Assembly: GCA_013178155.1 (NCBI GenBank)
Contig: JABLXH010000028.1
Location: 1-56,013, forward strand
DNA: 56,013 nt
Reading direction: 5' to 3'
Source: Armatimonadota bacterium
GTDB taxonomy: Bacteria; Armatimonadota; Zipacnadia; Zipacnadales; UBA11051
The notes under the pieces were generated by a model. It saw nothing but the letters and a program-made list of their open reading frames with translations, ran no database searches and was not told where the DNA came from. Positions 51,502 through 56,013 of this stretch are shown here, piece after piece. The stretch's first letter is position 1. Each line of letters starts with the position of its first letter. The position numbers were made by a program, and so were the translations under genes.

Positions 51502-51529
51502 GGCACCAGTGGCGACAGGGCGGCTCCCG

Positions 51530-52768
51530 TCAAGCGTCGGGGCTCGGCGGCAGGCAGTCGCGAGACACCGCCAGCAGCAACCCGAGCGCGATGAAGTTCA
51601 CGACAACAGAGGTCCCTCCATAGCTGACGAAGGGCAGAGTGATGCCCGTTAGCGGAACCAGCCGGAGACAGCCTCCAACGATCACCAGCGTCTGGAGACC
51701 AAAGACCGTCGCCAGACAGGCCGCCAGGAGGGCGCCATAGGGATGGCGGGCCCGCCAGGCGATGGAGTAGCTGCGTGCGGTCACCAGCACATAGAGCAGC
51801 AGCAAAGCGAAGGTGCCCGCCAGGCCCAACTCCTCGGCTGCCACGGAGAAGATCATGTCAGTGCCTGCCGCCGGCAGCAGCTCCGGGAAGCCCTGTCCCA
51901 TGCCGACGCCGCTGACCCCTCCTGCCGCCAGAGAGTAAAGGGACTGCAGGATCTGGTATCCCCCTCCCTGAGCGTCAGCCCACGGATTGAGCCACGCCCC
52001 AACGCGCACGCTGACGTGCGGGAAGAACCGTGTCGCAGCCACCATGCCCGCCAGGAACAGGATGACGCTCAGCAGAGCATAGACCTTGCGCCCGGTCGCC
52101 AGGTAGGTCACCGCGACAAACAGCCCGAAGAACAGCGCCGCCGCGCCGAGGTCGCGCTGCATGACGAAGATCGCCAGGCAGAACATCACCATCAGGATCA
52201 GCGGTCCCACGTACTTCAGTCCGGGGAGGACCACACCGGGACGAAACGACACCTGGGCCCGGATGATCGGGCCCTTGTCGGCCACGTACCCTGCCAGGAA
52301 CAAGCACATGAGCACCTTGGCCACCTCGCCGGGCTGGAAGACGAAGAAATCCCGGATGCCCAACCAGAGGCGGGCGCCGTTGACCTCAATGCCCAAAACC
52401 ATCGTCACGCCCAGCAGGGCGACAGCCAGGGCGCCGGCGGTGTACTTCCAGCGGGCCAGGCCAGCGACGTCATCAACCAGCCAGTAGGTGGCCAGCAGCG
52501 CGGCCAGGCCCAGGACCATCCACACGACCTGCTTGGAGGCCAGAGCAGGGGCGATACGCCACAGCAACACCACGCCCAACCCGCAGAGCAGAGACGCGTA
52601 GGGCAGCAGATGGGTGTCACGCCCACGGCCATCGGGGCGCAGGATGAGGCTCGTGATGACGAACCCGGCGCCGACCGTGGTCACCCGCAGCGCTCGCAGC
52701 AGCGACTGGTCCTGGGCCAGACACACCAGCACCATCCCCAGGGTGGCAACCAGGGTGCTGGTTAGCAA
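51530..52768 (-). CDS. FtsW/RodA-family SEDS glycosyltransferase
   Basis: A 412-aa protein with about ten membrane helices that polymerises lipid II together with the neighbouring PBP. Typical segments are LGIRDFFVFQPGEVAKVLMC, MQRDLGAAALFFGLFVAVTY, and GVSGVGMGQGFPELLPAAGT. FILL-type sequence AAEELGLAGTFALLLLYVLV and LTGITLPFVSYGGTSVVVNF complete the SEDS core. The start is doubtful: the first usual codon is TTG at 52768, whereas a ribosome site (GAGTGAGG) stands before an ATC at 52801. The longer form would add the expected cytosolic residues (SNACRRELGLL). FtsW and RodA cannot be distinguished here. Confidence 0.93.
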   Translation of the reverse strand: MLTSTLVATLGMVLVCLAQDQSLLRALRVTTVGAGFVITSLILRPDGRGRDTHLLPYASLLCGLGVVLLWRIAPALASKQVVWMVLGLAALLATYWLVDDVAGLARWKYTAGALAVALLGVTMVLGIEVNGARLWLGIRDFFVFQPGEVAKVLMCLFLAGYVADKGPIIRAQVSFRPGVVLPGLKYVGPLILMVMFCLAIFVMQRDLGAAALFFGLFVAVTYLATGRKVYALLSVILFLAGMVAATRFFPHVSVRVGAWLNPWADAQGGGYQILQSLYSLAAGGVSGVGMGQGFPELLPAAGTDMIFSVAAEELGLAGTFALLLLYVLVTARSYSIAWRARHPYGALLAACLATVFGLQTLVIVGGCLRLVPLTGITLPFVSYGGTSVVVNFIALGLLLAVSRDCLPPSPDA

Positions 52769-52810
52769 CAGACCCAGTTCACGGCGACAAGCGTTACTGA
52801 TAGGGAAGCC

Positions 52811-53395
52811 TCACTCGATGCCCGGGGCGCGGTAGTCCAAAGCCACCGTGCCAATGTTGATGCGGTCACCGTCACGCAGGACCACGTCACCGGTGATGCG
52901 GCGGCCATTGTGGTAGGTCCCGTTGGTGCTGTCACGGTCACGCAATATGCGCTCGCCCCCGTGAGTGAAGATGAGGGCGTGGTGAGACGAGCAGAAGCGA
53001 TCGTCAATGACGAGGCCGTTGTCATCAGCGCGCCCGATGGTCAGGGCAGCGGTCAACTCGATGACCTGGCCCGCCAGCAACCGCGACTGGCCGGGTTCCT
53101 GCACGACGAGACGAGGGCGGGCATGTTCATGGGAGATTGCGGACACCAGTGGTGAGCCGTCAGCGGCGCCACTCCTCGCGGTCGCGGGGGGCGCACCAGC
53201 GCTGGCCACGGGATGAGCAACCGGGGCAGGGACAGGACGTGGGGCCGGCTGAGGGGGCACCGGAGCTACCCCCGCACTGGCCTCCAGGCCCATCTGGCGG
53301 AAAAGACCGCGGAAGGCCCACGTCAAGAAGGCGTAGAGCGCGGCCAGGAAGGCGAACTTCCCGATAAGCAGGATAAGGCCCAATGGCATGTCCAC
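52811..53395 (-). CDS. Membrane-anchored FHA-domain protein (FhaB/FipA-like)
   Basis: A 194-aa protein with one N-terminal membrane helix (LILLIGKFAFLAALYAFLTW), a Pro/Ala linker, and a C-terminal FHA domain (about residues 105-185). The phosphothreonine-binding signature is ALTIGRADDNGLVIDDRFCS, followed by HHALI and DSTNGTYHNG. FHA domains read Thr phosphorylation, most likely by the kinase of this cluster. The GTG is preceded by AGGTG; an ATG two codons later is an alternative. FhaB-like proteins link kinases to division proteins in actinobacteria. Confidence 0.92.
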   Translation of the reverse strand: MDMPLGLILLIGKFAFLAALYAFLTWAFRGLFRQMGLEASAGVAPVPPQPAPRPVPAPVAHPVASAGAPPATARSGAADGSPLVSAISHEHARPRLVVQEPGQSRLLAGQVIELTAALTIGRADDNGLVIDDRFCSSHHALIFTHGGERILRDRDSTNGTYHNGRRITGDVVLRDGDRINIGTVALDYRAPGIE

Positions 53396-53406
53396 GACCG
53401 ATCACC

Positions 53407-54081
53407 TCAGAGACCAGCTCGGGGCCCCTGACCGATGCGTACCCGTAGCTGTACCAACCCGAACTCCAACAGGTCGCCGTCGTAGATCGGCTGCCGCGAT
53501 ACCTGCTGTCCATTCACGAAGGAACCGTTCTGACTGGCCAGGTCGCGCAGTTCGTACGCCACCAGGTTCCAGGCCACCTCCGCATGGTGCCTGGAGACCG
53601 CGGCGTCTTCCAGGCGCACGTCACAGTCGGCGCTGCGCCCGATGACCGTACGATCCGCCAGCTCCCAGACGTGCCCCCTCACCCCGGAGCCGGTCATTCC
53701 CTCAAGCCAGGCTGGCGGCCGCGGCGCAAAGGCCGAACTACAGCGCATCTGTCCCTGTCCCAGGGACTCATCGGGTGTCACCAGTACGGTGATCCCCGAG
53801 CCCACCAGCAGACCCTGCAGGGCGGCGAACTGCGCCAGGTGGGCCGCCAGCTCACGCTCCACGGAGGTCAGCGCGCTGGCAAGCTTGCGGTGATCCTCCA
53901 GGCTCAGGCTCAGCGTATAGGCGTTGTGCGCGAAGGTGCCGTCGGGTGTGTGCAGCCGGGAAGCATCCATGGCTTCGCGCAGAGCAGCCGCCATCTCCAG
54001 CGGCTGCACGGTCTGCGGGAACAACTGAGCGAAAGGACCCTCAAGAGCTGCTCGCAGGGCCTCCTCAAGCCGACGTAGCAC
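53407..54081 (-). CDS. FhaA-like protein: DUF3662 plus FHA domain
   Basis: A 224-aa cytosolic protein. The DUF3662/FhaA N-terminal part begins VLRRLEEALRAALEGPFAQL and includes VQPLEMAAALREAMDASRLH and TPDGTFAHNAYTLSLSLED. The FHA domain near the C-terminus shows VIGRSADCDVRLEDAAVSRH and LASQNGSFVNGQQV. In mycobacteria FhaA binds the phosphorylated pseudokinase MviN and regulates lipid II supply. The GTG at 54081 is chosen for GGGAGG seven bases upstream and for domain fit. A strong extended -10 promoter stands 37 bases upstream. It is the first gene of the minus-strand wall cluster. Confidence 0.93.
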   Translation of the reverse strand: MLRRLEEALRAALEGPFAQLFPQTVQPLEMAAALREAMDASRLHTPDGTFAHNAYTLSLSLEDHRKLASALTSVERELAAHLAQFAALQGLLVGSGITVLVTPDESLGQGQMRCSSAFAPRPPAWLEGMTGSGVRGHVWELADRTVIGRSADCDVRLEDAAVSRHHAEVAWNLVAYELRDLASQNGSFVNGQQVSRQPIYDGDLLEFGLVQLRVRIGQGPRAGL

Positions 54082-54117
54082 TATGGTGCCTCCCGGTTCA
54101 CCCGCAAGACATGGGGC

Positions 54118-54147
54118 ATTATAGCAGATGGGGAGGCTTTGCGTCAC
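54118..54147 (-). promoter_or_regulatory. Extended -10 promoter for the FHA/kinase cluster
   Basis: On the minus strand TGCTATAAT (-10 at 54118-54123, with the TG extension) follows GTGACG (54142-54147) after 18 bases. The start site would be near 54111, giving a leader of about 30 bases to the GTG. Confidence 0.65.
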
Positions 54148-54190
54148 TAGCGCGTAACTGCCCCCTCGTTGCTGGAGTATCAGGACTGTC

Positions 54191-54219
54191 TTGACTTCCT
54201 CGGTGTTTCGGACTATAGT
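54191..54219 (+). promoter_or_regulatory. Sigma-70-type promoter for dinB
   Basis: TTGACT (54191-54196) and TATAGT (54214-54219) are 17 bases apart, each matching five of six consensus positions. Transcription should begin near 54226, inside the SOS box. Confidence 0.75.
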
Positions 54220-54252
54220 AATAATCGAACATTTGTTCCATAACCGAGGAAG
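54195..54252. repeat. Inverted repeat around the dinB promoter and ribosome site
   Basis: CTTCCTCGGT (54195-54204) and ACCGAGGAAG (54243-54252) are perfect reverse complements, 38 bases apart. One arm overlaps the -35 box and the other contains the GAGGAAG Shine-Dalgarno. The SOS box lies between the arms. Confidence 0.85.
54226..54239. promoter_or_regulatory. LexA (SOS) operator, gram-positive type
   Basis: CGAACATTTGTTCC carries the palindromic GAAC-N4-GTTC core known from Bacillus-type LexA sites. It starts seven bases after the -10 box, so LexA bound here would block initiation of dinB. Confidence 0.8.
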
Positions 54253-54254
54253 CC

Positions 54255-55424
54255 ATGGAACGTCTTATCCTGCACGCCGACATGGATGCCTTTTTCGCCA
54301 GCGTCATCCAGGTCCTCAAGCCGCAATATCGGGGCCAACCCGTGATCGTCGGAGGACCGGGGGAACGAGGTGTAGTCTCGGCCGCCTCCTATGAGGCTCG
54401 CAAGTTTGGTGTCCATTCTGCCATGCCCCTGTGGAAAGCACGCCAGCTCTGTCCACGGGGGCACTTCCTTCCTGTAGATGGTCCTGCCTGCCAGGATTTC
54501 TCGCGCCGCGCCCTGGCCATCTACCAGCGTTATACTCCACGTCTCCTCCCCATCTCCATTGATGAGGTTTGCCTGGACATCACTGGCAGCCAGAAGCTGT
54601 TCGGGCCTCCGCTGCAGATTGCCCGGGAGATCCAAAAGGCCATTTACGACGAACTGGGACTGACGGTCTCCATCGGCCTGGGCCCCAACCGTTTGGTGGC
54701 CAAGATGGCTTCTGAGTGGCAGAAGCCCAACGGTTTGACCCGGATTACCGCCGACCAGTTGCCAGAGATCTTTGCCCCTTTGCCGGTAAGCAAGCTCTGG
54801 GGCTTGGGACCGGTGACGGCCCAGCGTCTGCAGCGCCTGGGAATCAGCACCATCGGTCAACTCCAACGTATCTCCCTGTTGCTCCTGGAGCGTGAGTTCG
54901 GTCTCATGGGGCGTCATCTCTATGCCGCTTCCCGCGGACAGGATGACAGCCCGGTACCACTTTACGATGGTAAGCGCGAGTATAGGCAGATGAGCGAGGA
55001 GCGCACTCTGGCCCGGGATACGCGCGACGTGGAACTGCTCAGCCTGACGCTCCTGGGTCTTTGTGACCATCTGGGTTGGCGCTTGCGACGCGAGGGCTAT
55101 CAAGGGCGCCAGGTGACCCTGAAGATCCGCCTGGCGGACTTTCAGACCATGACCAGAAGCGTCACCCTGTCGGCTCCGACAGATGTGGACTACACCATTT
55201 TCCAGGCTGCGGACCGCTTGCTGCGCAGCCAGCATTTCGGGGCCAAACGGGTGCGGCTCATCGGCGTCGCGGTCTCTGGCCTGGTACAGGACGGAACGCC
55301 GGTGCAGCTATCCCTGTTCAGCGAAGGGCCCGGCCGCCAACGCCGCCTCAGCCGCGCCCGGGACGACATTACAAGCCGTTTTGGGCCTGATGTCATTTCG
55401 CGGGCCAGTTTGATGGCTGGGTAG
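54255..55424 (+). CDS. dinB: Y-family DNA polymerase IV
   Basis: A 389-aa translesion polymerase. Catalytic acids are in HADMDAFFAS (Asp9) and SIDEVCLD (Asp103 and Glu104). The helix-hairpin-helix region reads LWGLGPVTAQRLQRLGISTI. The little-finger domain follows, and VQLSLF near the C-terminus fits the beta-clamp-binding motif. The SIDEVCLD version differs from the usual SIDEAF/YLD but keeps the acidic pair. The ATG has GAGGAAG upstream. The SOS operator and promoter show damage-inducible control. Length is slightly above E. coli DinB (351 aa). Confidence 0.97.
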   Translation: MERLILHADMDAFFASVIQVLKPQYRGQPVIVGGPGERGVVSAASYEARKFGVHSAMPLWKARQLCPRGHFLPVDGPACQDFSRRALAIYQRYTPRLLPISIDEVCLDITGSQKLFGPPLQIAREIQKAIYDELGLTVSIGLGPNRLVAKMASEWQKPNGLTRITADQLPEIFAPLPVSKLWGLGPVTAQRLQRLGISTIGQLQRISLLLLEREFGLMGRHLYAASRGQDDSPVPLYDGKREYRQMSEERTLARDTRDVELLSLTLLGLCDHLGWRLRREGYQGRQVTLKIRLADFQTMTRSVTLSAPTDVDYTIFQAADRLLRSQHFGAKRVRLIGVAVSGLVQDGTPVQLSLFSEGPGRQRRLSRARDDITSRFGPDVISRASLMAG

Positions 55425-55478
55425 GAGTCCAGGCCATGCCGGGCGAAACACCCGCCAGCACATGCAGAGGAAACAGCA

Positions 55479-56013
55479 GTGAACACGCGATACGCGCCGC
55501 TTATCGCCCTGGCGACAGCCGCTCTTACGCGGCTGGTCATGGCCGAACCCGCTATCCCGCCACGCCCGCTGCCCTGGAGGGGCCCCCAGATGCCCAAGGT
55601 CTCAGGCTTGATGTTCAACCAGGACTGTACCGACTTCTTCTACCGTAACACGATCCGCGACGGAGTAGACGGGGGCGCACTGCTGGATGAGTATGTCGAC
55701 CTGTTGGCCGAAGCCGGCGTGACGGTGCTGCTCTGCAACACGAACGCCCGGAAAACGAACTACGACAGTGACGTCTGGGAGACCTTCTGGGACGGCTATG
55801 ACCCTGACGGTCCCGACGACCAGCCCTTCCTGAAGCCCATCCCGCCGGCGGAAATCGCCGACTGGCGCCGGATGGTGCACAGCATGTATGCGCTGCACGC
55901 CCAGGGCGTGGACTACCCCGCCCGCATGGCGGAACGCTGCCGCCTCCGTGGCATCTCCCCGTGGATCTCGCTGCGCATGAACGATGTGCACATCAACGAC
56001 AACCTGGCGCACC
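55479..56013 (+). CDS. Secreted glycoside-hydrolase-like protein, partial
   Basis: The first 178 codons are present and the gene runs off the right edge. The GTG start has AGAGG nine bases upstream. A signal peptide (APLIALATAALTRLVMA) is followed by SGLMFNQDCTDFFYRNTIRD, AGVTVLLCNTNARKTNYDSD and DYPARMAERCRLRGISPWIS. The last two are barrel strands of the type seen in GHL6/GHL10-like putative hydrolases, with LRMNDVH after. Catalytic residues are beyond the edge. It joins the other secreted carbohydrate-active genes of this window; the substrate is unknown. Confidence 0.65.
   Translation, partial: MNTRYAPLIALATAALTRLVMAEPAIPPRPLPWRGPQMPKVSGLMFNQDCTDFFYRNTIRDGVDGGALLDEYVDLLAEAGVTVLLCNTNARKTNYDSDVWETFWDGYDPDGPDDQPFLKPIPPAEIADWRRMVHSMYALHAQGVDYPARMAERCRLRGISPWISLRMNDVHINDNLAH

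Overview
The window is high-GC bacterial chromosome with dense, mostly minus-strand gene packing. GTG and TTG starts are frequent, and stop and start codons often overlap by 4 bp. It carries housekeeping clusters, large secreted carbohydrate-active proteins and surface-glycan membrane proteins. The cell-wall kinase cluster (PASTA kinase, class B PBP, FtsW/RodA, two FHA proteins) and a GAAC-N4-GTTC SOS box point to a Gram-positive-type (terrabacterial) lineage. The beta-helix, LamG and FlgD-Ig secreted proteins make an Armatimonadota-like or related candidate-phylum genome my best guess. No 16S rRNA or other taxonomic marker was available to confirm this.

Layout. 1-4095 (minus): O-antigen-ligase-like protein with TPRs, a GT2 glycosyltransferase, aroQ and the start of an Xaa-Pro peptidase. 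4363-5625 (plus): a secreted beta-helix protein. 5631-15113 (minus): seven genes, each overlapping the next by 4 bp: YfhO, GT-C, YfhO, GT-C, KdsC-like phosphatase, GT2 and a Trm112-like protein. 15225-18784: a small DMT-type transporter, a corrinoid protein, its ferredoxin-ASKHA reactivase and a TPR protein. 18892-26018: gmk-coaBC-metK-priA-def-fmt, without the rpoZ often found in this cluster. 26124-29940: a GDT1-type transporter with a structured leader, then a three-gene membrane module (coiled-coil protein, SPFH-zinc-ribbon protein, DUF2207-like membrane protein ending in a Cys/His repeat tail). 30092-39855: a VWA membrane protein, a small conserved protein, a glycoside-hydrolase-like protein, a 1003-aa beta-helix protein, a winged-helix/histidine-kinase fusion and a small secreted protein. 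39966-43804 (minus): rpsB-tsf-pyrH-frr-PASTA-like-uppS. 44216-48110: LamG/hydrolase-like and discoidin-like secreted proteins. 48186-54081 (minus): the PASTA-kinase/division cluster. 54255-55424: dinB under a recognisable SOS promoter. 55479 to the right edge: the start of a secreted hydrolase-like gene.

How the genes fit together. The 5.6-15.1 kb operon and its neighbours look like assembly of a surface or secreted glycan from lipid-linked sugars, and uppS supplies the lipid carrier. The PASTA-kinase cluster would couple muropeptide sensing to wall synthesis and division. The SPFH/DUF2207-like module is the strongest candidate for an under-described system. It resembles the Bacillus PspA-SPFH (ydj) envelope-stress modules, but it has a tail of nine Cys-His-Ser-Ala units that may bind metal, and it lies next to a candidate metal transporter.
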